DNA of 34,755 nt, from the NCBI GenBank assembly GCA_025054955.1, contig JANWZE010000031.1, forward strand, positions 102,567 to 137,321. Direction: 5' to 3'. The DNA comes from Blastocatellia bacterium. GTDB lineage: Bacteria > Acidobacteriota > Blastocatellia > HR10 > J050. Position numbers and translations under genes: made by a program. Under the pieces are notes generated by a model, which was not told the DNA's origin, did not search any database, and saw only the letters and a list, made by a program, of their open reading frames with translations. Shown in pieces: positions 1 through 9,293 of the stretch (its first letter is position 1; each line of letters begins with the position of its first letter).

Positions 1-138
1 GCAACGCTCAAGTGGTAGGCGCTTGAAGCTAAGCGCCGACGTGCGATGGCGGTTGATGACGATCCATGAGCTGTTGCTCATGCTATGAGCGACATTGAAG
101 CCCGGTCCTGTAACAACCACTTTTGAGGAGGAGTATAC

Positions 139-1887
139 ATGAAGCATCGTGTGATGACGCGAACGATGAAGCTGGCCATGATGGCTTTTGTATTGACGGT
201 CGTTCTTGTTGGTGTTGCGCATTCAAATTCTACTGGGCCTGTAACGGGGCGCAGTGGCATACCGGCTGGAGGCGGGTTTCCGGCAGAACTGACGTGTAAC
301 TCGGCAGGTTGTCATGACGGGCGACCGCTGAACCCTGACACGCAGGGCCGCGTTACACTCGCAGGCGTGCCCGATAATTACATTCCCGGCCGGCGATACA
401 CACTCCAGTTGAGTGTTACTCATCCTGACCCATCCCGGCGCCGTTGGGGCTTCCAGTTGTCCGTGATCTCGGCCACGACATTCACGCAAGCAGGGGCCTT
501 GGTGGTGACTGACGCAGCAAATACGTCCATTCGCGTCGCAGCTAATCGCCAGTATCTAGGACACACCCTTCGCGGGACGAACCTTGGCCAAATAGGTGGG
601 AGAACGTGGACCTTTGATTGGGTTGCGCCAGCCACTAATGTTGGCGATGTCAATTTCTACGGTTCAGGCAATGCAGCCAACGGCGACGGGACGAACTTGG
701 GAGACTTTATCTACAATCCGACGCCCAATCCCGTGGCCACGGCAAAAGGGCAATTCAGCTTTGTCAACATTGGCGGTTCGGCCAACGTAGCGCCGACAAG
801 AAGAGGCATTGCGACGGGTGATTATGACAAGGATGGCGATGACGATCTGTTTCTGGCGGACGCCTACGCGCTCTATCGCAATAATGGGAATGGGACGTTC
901 ACCAACGTATCGCCGGCGGCTGGCCTCGCTGCCGGCGATGCCCTGGGCCAAGCTGCTGCATGGGGTGACGTGGATGGCGATGGCGATGTAGACCTGTATG
1001 TCGTCAATGCTGGATCAGACCGGCTGTATCGAAACAACGGGAACGGCACATTTACCGATGTATCCGCTGATGCTGGGATCAGCGATGAAGCAGTCGGCTA
1101 TGCAGCCGCCTGGGTTGATGTCAACGGCGACGGCCAGCTTGATTTATATGTGGTCAACGACGGTCAAGACGCGCTCTACATCAATCAGATGGGCATGTTG
1201 AGCAAAAGCAGCCCAGCCATGAATGGAACGGCAGAATCGGCCAACGGACGAGGGATTGCTGTCGGCGATTACAATAACGATCGCCGACCTGACCTGTTCG
1301 TTGCCAATGAGGGCGAATCGGCGCTCTATCGAAACAATGGAGCTGGCCTGTTCACAAATGTGACAGCGATGGTTGGCATTCAAGCACTGAACGCTCGCGC
1401 GGCGACGTGGCTCGATTACGATGGCGACGGCGATCAGGACCTGTTCGTGGTCACAGCGACAACTGATGCATTGTATCGCAACAACGGTGATGGGTCGTTC
1501 ACAGACGTGACAGTGGCTGCCGGCCTGATGGACATGGCTGCGGGCATAGCCGTGGCTGTGGCCGATTACGACCGCGATAATGATGCTGACCTCTTCGTCG
1601 CCAATGATGGTCAGGACTTTCTTTATCGCAACAACGGCAACGGCACATTCAACGAGGTTGCACCATTCTCCGGGATGACGGATATGGCTGCGGGCGGCGC
1701 GGCAGCGTGGTTGGATGTCACAGGCGATGGCCTTGCTGATTTATTCGTCGGCCGGGCTGAGGGAAGCAATTTCCTATATCGGAATCCCGGTCGCTCAGGG
1801 CCACCACCATCATCGTCGCCATCCGATGAATCGTTTGCGTCGCGCCTGGCTCGACTGGTCAAAAACTGGCTCGGTGAGCGGGGATGA
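139..1887 (+). CDS. Secreted choice-of-anchor V / FG-GAP (VCBS) repeat protein
   Basis: 582 residues. The ATG follows a strong ribosome site (GAGGAGGAG, about 5 nt upstream). An N-terminal signal peptide (basic start, hydrophobic core about 11-28, likely cleavage near AHS) marks export. Residues about 35-200 resemble the choice-of-anchor V (Reeler-like) domain and hold a CNSAGCH motif (Cys53, Cys58, His59), which also fits a CX4CH haem-attachment pattern. From about residue 220 to 560 there are about seven FG-GAP/VCBS units with calcium-loop signatures such as DVDGDGD and DYDGDGD followed by LYRNNGNGTF; these normally form an integrin-like beta-propeller. The last 20 residues are basic and amphipathic, with no recognised sorting tail. 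The partner or ligand is unknown. The gene stands alone: a dispersed repeat begins 2 nt after its stop codon. Confidence 0.85.
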   Translation: MKHRVMTRTMKLAMMAFVLTVVLVGVAHSNSTGPVTGRSGIPAGGGFPAELTCNSAGCHDGRPLNPDTQGRVTLAGVPDNYIPGRRYTLQLSVTHPDPSRRRWGFQLSVISATTFTQAGALVVTDAANTSIRVAANRQYLGHTLRGTNLGQIGGRTWTFDWVAPATNVGDVNFYGSGNAANGDGTNLGDFIYNPTPNPVATAKGQFSFVNIGGSANVAPTRRGIATGDYDKDGDDDLFLADAYALYRNNGNGTFTNVSPAAGLAAGDALGQAAAWGDVDGDGDVDLYVVNAGSDRLYRNNGNGTFTDVSADAGISDEAVGYAAAWVDVNGDGQLDLYVVNDGQDALYINQMGMLSKSSPAMNGTAESANGRGIAVGDYNNDRRPDLFVANEGESALYRNNGAGLFTNVTAMVGIQALNARAATWLDYDGDGDQDLFVVTATTDALYRNNGDGSFTDVTVAAGLMDMAAGIAVAVADYDRDNDADLFVANDGQDFLYRNNGNGTFNEVAPFSGMTDMAAGGAAAWLDVTGDGLADLFVGRAEGSNFLYRNPGRSGPPPSSSPSDESFASRLARLVKNWLGERG

Positions 1888-1889
1888 TA

Positions 1890-2112
1890 GAGGGTAGCCA
1901 GACCTGAAACGTCTGGGTCGGACGCCATCCCCAATTCCCAGGGCACGTCGGAGAGGCGCCAGCAGTTCTCCCATGGGTCGTGCGTGCAACTGAAACACTC
2001 ACCGCGAACGCCCATGTCTTGGCGCATCTGCAACGCGCTACGATTGGTTGATCGGCTGTTCCAGACGTTGCACGTCTGGCTACCTTCTGTTTGCGCCTCC
2101 GGCGCAAGCTGA
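1890..2112 (-). repeat. Dispersed intergenic repeat A, copy 1
   Basis: About 223 bp that matches, on the opposite strand, the block at 16283-16509; I estimate roughly 80% identity by eye. It includes the inverted motif CAGACGTGCAACGTCTG near its 2100 side and the phrase GTAGCCAGAC near both ends. It starts right after the stop of the upstream gene. The rest of the gap, 2113-2349, shows no gene that I can support. Confidence 0.8.
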
Positions 2113-2349
2113 GTTTGGACTTTTTCCGAAGAATTGCTCATGTGTGAGGCACGCCACGGAAAATGGTTATTTTTTAGAGGAGAGGAGGAGGGGATCATCA
2201 CACAGTCATCGGCTGTCCGGCGCTGATTCAGGTGAAGTGGCCAATCCACGATCCGCTTCAACACACAGCGCCGCCAACACGCTGCGCCCGGTATAATCCG
2301 CTGCACCAGCTCAAACAACTGTTGATGGCCGGTCGTGTGGGTGGTGGAT

Positions 2350-3072
2350 TCAGTCAAACGGCGCGAGTTGCTGATCGAACGTCTCTTTCAACTGGATGGC
2401 GGCAAAGTGACCAACCCTGCTGCTGACCAGTTGAAATAGGCCCGACATGAACCGGTTGAATTCGATCATTCGCTGCCGCACTGCCGCGTGCGTTTCTGCT
2501 GATTGACACAAGGCGTGTAGGTCCCAGTCAGACTGGCATTGTTGCGTCGCCTCGCGCAGCAGTGCGCCCGTTTGTTCTTTGCCCAATGATGCTTCCAAGC
2601 CCGCGCGCACGACGCCGTCGAAAGCGCCGTACACAGCTCTCAAGAGTTCTTGATGGGTCTTTTCTGCGTGCTGGCGTTCTTCAAACACCTCATATCCGCC
2701 TTTCTCAGCCAGGATGGCTCGCACGTAATGAATCAGGCGGTCGTAACCGAGTCCTTTGCCGATGAACATGTCAGCGCCAGCAGCAAAACCCTGCATGATG
2801 TCGCCGATTCGTGTTCGACCAGTGAACAAGATGATAGGAATTTGCTGAGTGGAAGCTGATTTCTTCAGTTGCTCACACACCTTCAAGCCATCCATGTCCG
2901 GCATGACCAAATCCAGCACGATCACGTCTGGGTTATTCAAAGACGCTTGAGTCAATCCCTCAGACCCGCTCAGTGCTGTCAGTGTGAGGATGTTGAACTT
3001 GGAAAACGCTCTGGCCAAGGAGCGACACTGAATCTCGGAGTTGTCTATGACCATGATGATTCTCGACCCCAT
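2350..3072 (-). CDS. Response regulator with receiver domain and unrecognised C-terminal domain
   Basis: 240 residues from the ATG at 3072, chosen because GGAGG lies 4 nt upstream and the CheY fold starts at once; a longer reading frame from 3174 adds 34 residues with no domain. Receiver domain about 4-122: Asp10 (acidic pocket, with Asn11 in place of the usual second acid), phosphoacceptor Asp54 in VLDLVMPDMDG, Thr84 and Lys106. The remaining 118 residues are mostly helical, rich in Gln, Glu and Ala, and match no output domain I know (not HTH, GGDEF, HD-GYP or kinase). Phosphorylation would likely change protein contacts rather than DNA binding. No histidine kinase is nearby. The giant receptor gene lies upstream on the same strand but is separated by a terminator. 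Confidence 0.85.
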   Translation of the reverse strand: MGSRIIMVIDNSEIQCRSLARAFSKFNILTLTALSGSEGLTQASLNNPDVIVLDLVMPDMDGLKVCEQLKKSASTQQIPIILFTGRTRIGDIMQGFAAGADMFIGKGLGYDRLIHYVRAILAEKGGYEVFEERQHAEKTHQELLRAVYGAFDGVVRAGLEASLGKEQTGALLREATQQCQSDWDLHALCQSAETHAAVRQRMIEFNRFMSGLFQLVSSRVGHFAAIQLKETFDQQLAPFD

Positions 3073-3427
3073 AGCGCCTCCGTTCGATATGAATTTGCTG
3101 AAGCAAACTAACGCAATGCGTTCATGTGGTAGCGTGACCATCCACATACTGCGGCCAATGGCGAGCTTGGCCAATGCGGTTTATTTGCAGGCAAATTGCG
3201 TGCCACACCCTGGAAGGAACAGCGTTGCTCTGGCCGAGGATTACAATCGTAGGCACATCAAACGATTAACATCACCCACCGACAGAAGATGCTAGCACAC
3301 GGCGCGATGGGGTTGATTCACCGCTCTGCTTATCTTGAGGACACTTGTTTCATTTTTGAGACAAAAAGGCGGGCTATGACCGGAGCCATAGCCCGCTTTC
3401 AGCCGTCTTGACGAGCCTTCAATCGAA
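3073..3427. other. Gene-free spacer between receptor gene and response regulator
   Basis: 355 bp between two minus-strand genes. It holds the receptor's terminator at its right side; the remainder (about 3073-3360) should carry the promoter of the response regulator, but I see no convincing -35/-10 pair. No coding frame is supported. Confidence 0.6.
3362..3398 (-). terminator. Rho-independent terminator of the giant receptor gene
   Basis: Read on the minus strand, a perfect 10-bp GC-rich stem (GCGGGCTATG / CATAGCCCGC, arms 3387-3396 and 3369-3378) with an 8-nt loop is followed closely by a run of five T (3363-3367). It lies about 30 nt after the receptor's stop codon. Confidence 0.92.
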
Positions 3428-6400
3428 TTAGAATTCGTATCGGAAGGCAAACTGCATCACGCGCGGCGAGCCTTGGATGCCGACGAAATTGCCGAAGTTC
3501 GGCGCTGGATTGCCGATATGCGGATCAATATCCAGTCCCAAGCCGACGCGCGTCACCAGCAGATCGCCTAGTCGCTGCGTGTTGCTGACATTGAAAACTT
3601 CCCAGCGGAATTGCAGCGTGTGATTTTCGCTCCACGGCATGGTGAACGATTTGCCGAGCCCTGCGTCCAACGTGACGTATCCGGGCAACCGAAGCACATT
3701 GCGGTCGCCTGTTTCGCCCGGATAGGCGTTGCGGAAACTGCGGTAGGCGAAGACGGGGTCCTTAAACAAGTTTGGCGCAGGGCCGCTCTTTGTTGGCGAG
3801 GACTTAATCGGCCGATTTCTCACGCCGTTGCTTTGAACGTTCCAGTTGGTCGCCCATTGCTGAGCATCGAACGGGGTCTGCGCCGGCAATCCTGAATTCC
3901 AGCGAAAGATGCCGCTCAGTTGCCAGCCGCCAAGCAGCGCATCCGCCGCGCGCGACATGCCGCCGAGATATTTTCGGCCACGCCCGATAGGAATTTGCCA
4001 CAAGGCATTCGCGTTGATGATGTGGCGAATGTCGAAATCCGATTCGGCGCGGTTGGCTTCCGGTTGCAGCGGATTGAGAATGAACGCCGAGCCGTAAGCG
4101 CCGCTGGTTTGTAATCCAGAAGCGTTATCCATGGACTTCGAGAGCGTGTAATTCAGATCGAATGAGAGTTGGTTGCCAAGCCGTTGGCGCACGGTCAGCG
4201 TGCCAGCATGGTAATCTGAATCGGCGATCGTGCTGAATGTGGCCAGAGCAGCATACTGCGGATGGAAGTAGATGTTACGCCCGAGCACAGAACGATCATC
4301 TATGAGCAGTTGAATGAACGTCCAATCCAAGATGTCAAGTCCGTTGACGCGGTCGCGAGCTACCAGCCGATACACCGTTTGCGTCGGCGTCAGTTGAACG
4401 CCACCGACAACGCGCGTGAAGCCGGGGAATAAGTTTTCAAAATAGGGAATCCGCGGCACCGCGGTCAACGGCGTGTTCTGCTCGCGGTAGTTGGCCAGCA
4501 AGCCAGCCGCCGTGTACCAGTCCATGCCGGAACGCGGATCAACCAGGTTGTTCAGCGCCATAATATCGCGCGTGGCCAGCAAATCGCGGCCCAACCGGCC
4601 CACATAAGACAGCTCGAGGAAGAAGCCGCCAGGCAGTTGGCGTCCGTATGAAACGCTCCAACTGTAGTTGCGCGGCGAGCGGATCGTGTCATCCAGAGAA
4701 GACTCGATCCGTTGATCCTCGTCGGCCGGTGTCATCAATGGGAAAGTCAAGCGGCTGGGCACGCGAATGCCCGGCAACGAGCGAACATCCTGCCCGAAGC
4801 TGGTAAACAGCGGCCCCGGCCGATCCGTGACGTTATAGGTATTCGCCGCAATCACCTGAGACGACGAAAATCCAAGCGTGTTGTTCAAGTCGAATTGCAC
4901 AGCCAGTTGCTGACCAATGTAATCGTTCGTGATTGAAAAACCGCCGCGGAACACCGACGCATTGTCGCCGCCGAGCAACTTGCGCCAGAAGCCGCCACTG
5001 GGATTGGGCGACCACGCAAGAGCCACGCGCGGTTGATAGTTGTTGGTATCCCAATTGTAGTAACCGGGCCGACGATTCTTTGGCCCTGCCAGATCAACAG
5101 TAATCAAATCATTCACGGGAATGCCGCGCGCCGCATTGACCTTACGCGCTTCGAAGAATTCGCCCAGACTCGTCGTTGGCTTCACCTGAAATCCGGTTGC
5201 TTCATAGACGGGCCGACTCAGCGAATAGCGCAATCCCCATGTTAACGTCAGTGTCGGATGCAGCTTCCACGTGTCCATGAAGTACCAATCGTACTCTTCG
5301 GTGGCGAATTTACGAGCATTGCCCGCGCCAACACGCCGCAGACTGCCATCGCGGTTGAAGTTGAAATTGGCTTGGTACTGAGAATACCGACCAATCAGCG
5401 CGCATACAGCATTGCGCACCGGCGCGGTAAATCCAGGGGCAATGTTGGTGAATGGTTGGCTCAGCACGGCGCCGGACAGATCATAGAACGATGGATTGGC
5501 AATGGCCGAATCGAAAGCCGTGGCGAAACTGATCCGATTGTTCCGAATCGCCCGGATGTTGGTGCCGAACTGGAAATTGTGACTCCCCTTCAGCCATGAC
5601 ATGTCGTTGACGATGTTGTGAACCGGCGTTGTGCGGCTCAGTCCCCGACTGAAGATGCGCGGGGAGAAAACGAACCGGAAGAAAATTTGATTTTCCGCTG
5701 AATCACCCTGATTGGTAAACGCCTCGCGGGTCAATCCGTAGCGGAACGTATTGACCAGCGCATTGCTAATCGTCCACGTATGTCCCACAGCCACGCCCCA
5801 TGGATGGTTCCAGAAGTTCGGCGCCGGCGTGTCAGGGAACTGAGGAACGCGCCCGATGGTGTCCTGTTGGTAGTTCGCCCGCAAAAACAGCAGGTGCCGG
5901 CCATCTTCCGTGAGATTGAAATCGAGCCGGGCGATATTGGTGTTCCAGCGTAACGGCGTCGCCGCATTGAAGCGATAACCGCCCGTGTTGAAGCCGTCGC
6001 CTTCCGTATTGTCATTGACCGGATAGCGACGGGCTGCCTCAGCCAAGGCCGCAATCGCCACCGGATTCATGCGAACATCGGGGAAGAGCCGATTCAGCTC
6101 GTCTGTGCTCAGTTGGCTGATCCCGCCGGCCGAATTCGGATAGATCAGTTGCCCGCGACCCAAGCTTGCTCGCGGCACAACACGGACGACACTTTGCTGA
6201 CTGGAGTCCCGTCGGCCTTCGTATGTGTAGAAGAAGAAGGCGCGGTTCTTCTTGATCGGTCCGCTAATGGAGCCGCCAAACAAATTGCGCAACAACGCCG
6301 GTCGCTCCACGCCGCTTCGGTTGTTGAAGAAGTCATTAGCTGTCGTCACCGTATTGCGATGAAACCAATAGAGTGATCCATGAAACTCGTTCGAGCCGCT

Positions 6401-7141
6401 CTTCGTGATCAGTGAGACCTGCGCTCCGGCTGACCGTCCCTGATTGGCATTAGGATTGATCGTGGTGACGCGAAACTCCTGCACGGAATCGGGCGTCACG
6501 CGCAACACGCTGGAAAACGCTTCACCGGTGATTGGATCAAGGCCGGTTTGCTGCTCATTCACATCCACGCCATCGAGCGTCACATTGGCTTGATCGGCGC
6601 GTGAGCCGGTGACGTAGCCATCGGACGTCACGCCCGGTTGCAGGCTCAACAACTGAACGACGTTGCGCGATTCCAACGGCAATTGCGTAATCTGCCGAGC
6701 CTCGAAGTTGTTCCCGATGGTGGCATCCTGTGTGTTCACGAGCAACTCGCTCGCGCCGGCTGACACAGTGACCGACTCAGTCACGGCGCCCACTTCCAAC
6801 CTGACGTCCACAGTGACCGCTTTATCAACCAGCGCAGCAACGCCCGTGACAACGGCTTTTCTGAATCCGGAGGCCTCAACCTCAATTTGATATGTGCCCG
6901 GTGGAATCCCACTGAAGACGTATCCGCCGTCTTGATTAGACGTCTGCGTGCGGATGAAGCTCTTGGCTTCATTGGCTAACGACACGGTCGCGCCGGCGAC
7001 AGCATTGCCCTGCGGGTCCTCGATTGTCCCACGCACAGTCGCTGTGCCAATTTGGGCCATCGCTCCCCCGCCGATCAGTCCCAAGATGCATAGTAAAAGA
7101 AAGCATCGAACCAAATTCCAACACAACTGATGCTGAAGCAT
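3428..7141 (-). CDS. Oar-like TonB-dependent receptor, carboxypeptidase-regulatory-like domain plus beta-barrel
   Basis: 1237 residues from the ATG at 7141, preferred over the upstream ATG at 7171 because AAAGGAGG lies about 4 nt before it and the protein then begins with a normal signal peptide ending GGAMA-Q. Residues about 31-115 form an Ig-like carboxypeptidase-regulatory domain ([28 protein letters not shown]). A plug-like region follows (about 120-250, with [19 protein letters not shown] and [10 protein letters not shown]). The remaining 980 residues are a long outer-membrane barrel ending FAFRYEF; the terminal Phe fits recognition by the BAM complex. Acidobacterial relatives are called Oar-like or TonB-dependent receptors; the ligand cannot be deduced, though large peptides or polysaccharides are common guesses. 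I see no clear TonB box. It is monocistronic, with a terminator downstream. Confidence 0.93.
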   Translation of the reverse strand: MLQHQLCWNLVRCFLLLCILGLIGGGAMAQIGTATVRGTIEDPQGNAVAGATVSLANEAKSFIRTQTSNQDGGYVFSGIPPGTYQIEVEASGFRKAVVTGVAALVDKAVTVDVRLEVGAVTESVTVSAGASELLVNTQDATIGNNFEARQITQLPLESRNVVQLLSLQPGVTSDGYVTGSRADQANVTLDGVDVNEQQTGLDPITGEAFSSVLRVTPDSVQEFRVTTINPNANQGRSAGAQVSLITKSGSNEFHGSLYWFHRNTVTTANDFFNNRSGVERPALLRNLFGGSISGPIKKNRAFFFYTYEGRRDSSQQSVVRVVPRASLGRGQLIYPNSAGGISQLSTDELNRLFPDVRMNPVAIAALAEAARRYPVNDNTEGDGFNTGGYRFNAATPLRWNTNIARLDFNLTEDGRHLLFLRANYQQDTIGRVPQFPDTPAPNFWNHPWGVAVGHTWTISNALVNTFRYGLTREAFTNQGDSAENQIFFRFVFSPRIFSRGLSRTTPVHNIVNDMSWLKGSHNFQFGTNIRAIRNNRISFATAFDSAIANPSFYDLSGAVLSQPFTNIAPGFTAPVRNAVCALIGRYSQYQANFNFNRDGSLRRVGAGNARKFATEEYDWYFMDTWKLHPTLTLTWGLRYSLSRPVYEATGFQVKPTTSLGEFFEARKVNAARGIPVNDLITVDLAGPKNRRPGYYNWDTNNYQPRVALAWSPNPSGGFWRKLLGGDNASVFRGGFSITNDYIGQQLAVQFDLNNTLGFSSSQVIAANTYNVTDRPGPLFTSFGQDVRSLPGIRVPSRLTFPLMTPADEDQRIESSLDDTIRSPRNYSWSVSYGRQLPGGFFLELSYVGRLGRDLLATRDIMALNNLVDPRSGMDWYTAAGLLANYREQNTPLTAVPRIPYFENLFPGFTRVVGGVQLTPTQTVYRLVARDRVNGLDILDWTFIQLLIDDRSVLGRNIYFHPQYAALATFSTIADSDYHAGTLTVRQRLGNQLSFDLNYTLSKSMDNASGLQTSGAYGSAFILNPLQPEANRAESDFDIRHIINANALWQIPIGRGRKYLGGMSRAADALLGGWQLSGIFRWNSGLPAQTPFDAQQWATNWNVQSNGVRNRPIKSSPTKSGPAPNLFKDPVFAYRSFRNAYPGETGDRNVLRLPGYVTLDAGLGKSFTMPWSENHTLQFRWEVFNVSNTQRLGDLLVTRVGLGLDIDPHIGNPAPNFGNFVGIQGSPRVMQFAFRYEF

Positions 7142-7543
7142 ATAACCTCCTTTTGATAGTTGATGACTCATCTGCCATGCATGAGCAAATCCTGTGCCGC
7201 CAATTGCTCCTTTCAGACGATGATTGACAGGCCAGAGCTTAGAGCAGATAAATTCATCTCGTCAAGCAGTCCGCATCCATATTTCTGTATATTCATCCAA
7301 AAATGTGGATACGCCGCCCGCTTCACGAGAGCGGTTGTGAATGAGTTTACCCTGGCGCACGTTTCCAGCGCGCATAGCCCGCAAGATATAGGCCCAGCTA
7401 AAGGCAACTGAAGATCGCTCTAAGCGATGACACGAACGGCTCATGCCCATCGAAGCAGACGAATCAATTGACATCTATCACCGCTCTGATTACTATGCGG
7501 GTCGTCAGTCACAAAAGTCAGAATAGTCATTGGGAGAAATAAT
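7142..7543. other. Divergent intergenic region between receptor and Roadblock genes
   Basis: About 400 bp separating two divergently transcribed genes. It contains a good plus-strand promoter near 7468-7496. For the minus-strand receptor only a weak candidate is visible (TTGACG at 7260-7265 read on the minus strand, with TAAGCT about 18 nt further). No coding frame is supported. Confidence 0.6.
7468..7496 (+). promoter_or_regulatory. Sigma-70-type promoter for the Roadblock gene
   Basis: TTGACA at 7468-7473, a 17-nt spacer, then TACTAT at 7491-7496. This is one mismatch from the full consensus at optimal spacing, about 47 nt before the ATG at 7544. Confidence 0.65.
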
Positions 7544-7921
7544 ATGCAATTGACGGACGTGGGTAAGCTACAGCAAGCGCTTCAAGAGGCGCGCGGCACA
7601 ATCCCCGGTGTCGAAGCCGCGGCTGTTGTCAGTAATGAGGGCTTAACGATTGCTAGCTCGCTCCCGCCGCAATATGAAGAAGACCGTGTTGTGGCGATGA
7701 CAGCTACCATGCTGGATGTTGGCCAGCGCAGCAGCCGTGAGTTGGGACTGGGTGAGCTGGATCAAGTTTATGTGCGTGGCAGCAACGGGTACGTGGTTGT
7801 CGTGCCAGCAGGAACGGAAGCGATGCTCGCGGCCATCTTGAACAAAGACGCCAAACTGGGGCTCGTCTTTTTGAATTTGAAACGGTTCGCCGACCAGGTC
7901 GCCAGTGCGCTTGGCGGCTGA
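7544..7921 (+). CDS. Roadblock/LC7 domain protein (MglB-type)
   Basis: 125 residues, the usual length of a single Roadblock/LC7 domain. It opens with a helix (LQQALQEARGTIPGVEAAAVVSNEGLTI, shown here by its ends only), then a strand and an Asn-Glu-Gly turn, and ends with the helix typical of the fold. In bacteria such proteins dimerise and can act as GTPase-activating partners of small Ras-like GTPases (MglA/MglB), often in polarity or motility. No MglA-type GTPase is in this window, so the partner is unknown. The ATG is preceded by GGGAGA with good spacing. The next gene starts 73 nt after the stop and may or may not be co-transcribed. Confidence 0.88.
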   Translation: MQLTDVGKLQQALQEARGTIPGVEAAAVVSNEGLTIASSLPPQYEEDRVVAMTATMLDVGQRSSRELGLGELDQVYVRGSNGYVVVVPAGTEAMLAAILNKDAKLGLVFLNLKRFADQVASALGG

Positions 7922-7994
7922 TGCCATCGGCGGGTCAGCATGAGACGGCAGTATTAAAGCCATTTTGTGCGGTTCGCGTCCTGCTGAGTCATTT

Positions 7995-8678
7995 ATGCTT
8001 CTGGATTTCATGCCACTCGAATTTGAACGACTCAGCCCGCGCGCGCAACGCGCCCGCGCACGCCAATTTCACCGCCGGATGAAAACGCGGCGCACGGTGC
8101 GCCAGTTCTCTGACGAACCGGTCCCCCTCGATCTCATCCGACAGGCCATCGAAACAGCCGGCACGGCTCCTTCTGGAGCCAATCAACAGCCGTGGCGATT
8201 TATCGTTGTAGCCAATCCCGAAGTGAAACGGCAAATCCGCCTGGCAGCCGAGCGAGAAGAGCGCGAAAATTATGAACGGCGATTCCCTCAACAATGGAAA
8301 GATGAATTGAAGCAGTTCGGCACTGACTGGCATAAAGAATTTCTCGAAGTCGCCCCCTATCTAATCGTGGTCTTTCGCATTGACTATGAAGAGTGCCCGA
8401 CAGCGTTACCGGACGGCACAGCCGGCCATAAAAAACACTATTACGTGATGGAATCGGTCGGCATTGCCGTCGGCTTCCTACTGGCTGCGCTTCATCAAGC
8501 CGGGCTGGCCACACTGACGCACACGCCCAATCCGATGGGGTTCCTCAATCAGATTTTGCAGCGCCCGAAAAACGAGAAGCCTTACCTGCTGATCCCGGTT
8601 GGGTATCCAGCGCCCGAAGCCAAGGTGCCCAACCTCAAGAAAAAATCGCTGGATGAAATCCTGCAGATCGTTGAGTAG
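7995..8678 (+). CDS. Iodotyrosine deiodinase-like flavin reductase (nitroreductase superfamily)
   Basis: 227 residues from the ATG at 7995; a TTG at 7965 in frame would add ten residues and ATG 8010 would remove five, and none has a strong ribosome site. The fold is FMN-dependent nitroreductase (RRTVRQF at 32-38, APSGANQQPW at 58-67). The match goes beyond the superfamily: compared from memory with human iodotyrosine deiodinase, the lid that closes over the substrate is kept, with Glu89 and Tyr93 (spacing E-x3-Y), Trp101 and Lys114 (21 residues after Tyr), corresponding to human Glu157, Tyr161, Trp169 and Lys182. The C-terminal HYY, LLAAL, LLPVGYP-like and VP-LK-K blocks also agree. It probably reductively dehalogenates halotyrosines, using reduced FMN in the cytoplasm. 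The physiological substrate is not known and no neighbour suggests one. Confidence 0.87.
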   Translation: MLLDFMPLEFERLSPRAQRARARQFHRRMKTRRTVRQFSDEPVPLDLIRQAIETAGTAPSGANQQPWRFIVVANPEVKRQIRLAAEREERENYERRFPQQWKDELKQFGTDWHKEFLEVAPYLIVVFRIDYEECPTALPDGTAGHKKHYYVMESVGIAVGFLLAALHQAGLATLTHTPNPMGFLNQILQRPKNEKPYLLIPVGYPAPEAKVPNLKKKSLDEILQIVE

Positions 8679-9293
8679 CCATTGGCGTAGCGTTGCGTGG
8701 TGAAAAGATTCACTCGTGCGATGCTCCGTGCACAAACGGCTGTGGGCATGCTCGCCCAACAAGAAAGATTCACGTGACAAGCGACTGAGAAGGCAATCGG
8801 CCGCCGCAGAGCCACCCAAGCGTGTTGGCCAAGCCGTGAGAATCATCGCAAGTGAGATGTTGCCGAATCAAACCACACATGGTTGGAACAATCGCGATGC
8901 AGCGCGGGCACGGCCCAGCCTCCGAAGTGCTTCATGGTAGCCGCTTAGAGAGACAACAGGCGCACGCTGCGTCTTGGTATTGTGTGGCCTGACTGAGAGC
9001 AATTTTCAATTGCATTTAGCCTGGTTGCCCCGCATCTTGCGAGCTAGCACGCTGGAAGCGAGCGCTCCCAGCATAAATTCATTCGCAAACCGCTCTAGGA
9101 GCGCCCGCTCTGGTGTGCCTGTTGAGCTCGCCGGATGCAGGCGCTCCCCAGTTTTCATCTGTCCTGGCCAGCTTGGGCTTCATAGGCGCTTCCAGGTTAT
9201 AGGCAATGAAAACCGCTTAGGGGATAACCGGTCATCCCATTTGCCTATGCGTGGCAGTTCATCCACATGTGCGGTAATGAATGAGCGGCCACA
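8679..9293. other. Gene-free region with dispersed-repeat remnants
   Basis: 615 bp between two converging genes. The right half (about 9030-9220) holds repeat C and related pieces with GAGCGCCCGC and GGCGCTCCC arms. The left part (8679-9030) shows nothing I can name. Reading frames that cross this stretch look like antisense shadows. Confidence 0.6.
9049..9097 (+). repeat. Dispersed repeat C, copy 1
   Basis: About 49 bp that lines up with 16604-16651: both start ACGCTGGA, continue through a gCGCTsCCAG block and end in ATTCGCAAACCGCTCTA. Just after it come GAGCGCCCGC (9099 on) and GGCGCTCCCC (about 9142), the same companions that surround the second copy. A variant of the AAACCGCT tail recurs near 9211. 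Confidence 0.7.

Noticed and set aside
2293-2298. TATAAT on the plus strand
   Set aside because: No suitable -35 box and no plus-strand gene downstream; the gene here runs on the other strand.
1623-2357. 244-codon minus-strand frame
   Set aside because: Runs through the end of the FG-GAP gene and repeat A; the resemblance to the frame at 16231-16473 comes from shared repeat DNA, not from a protein family.
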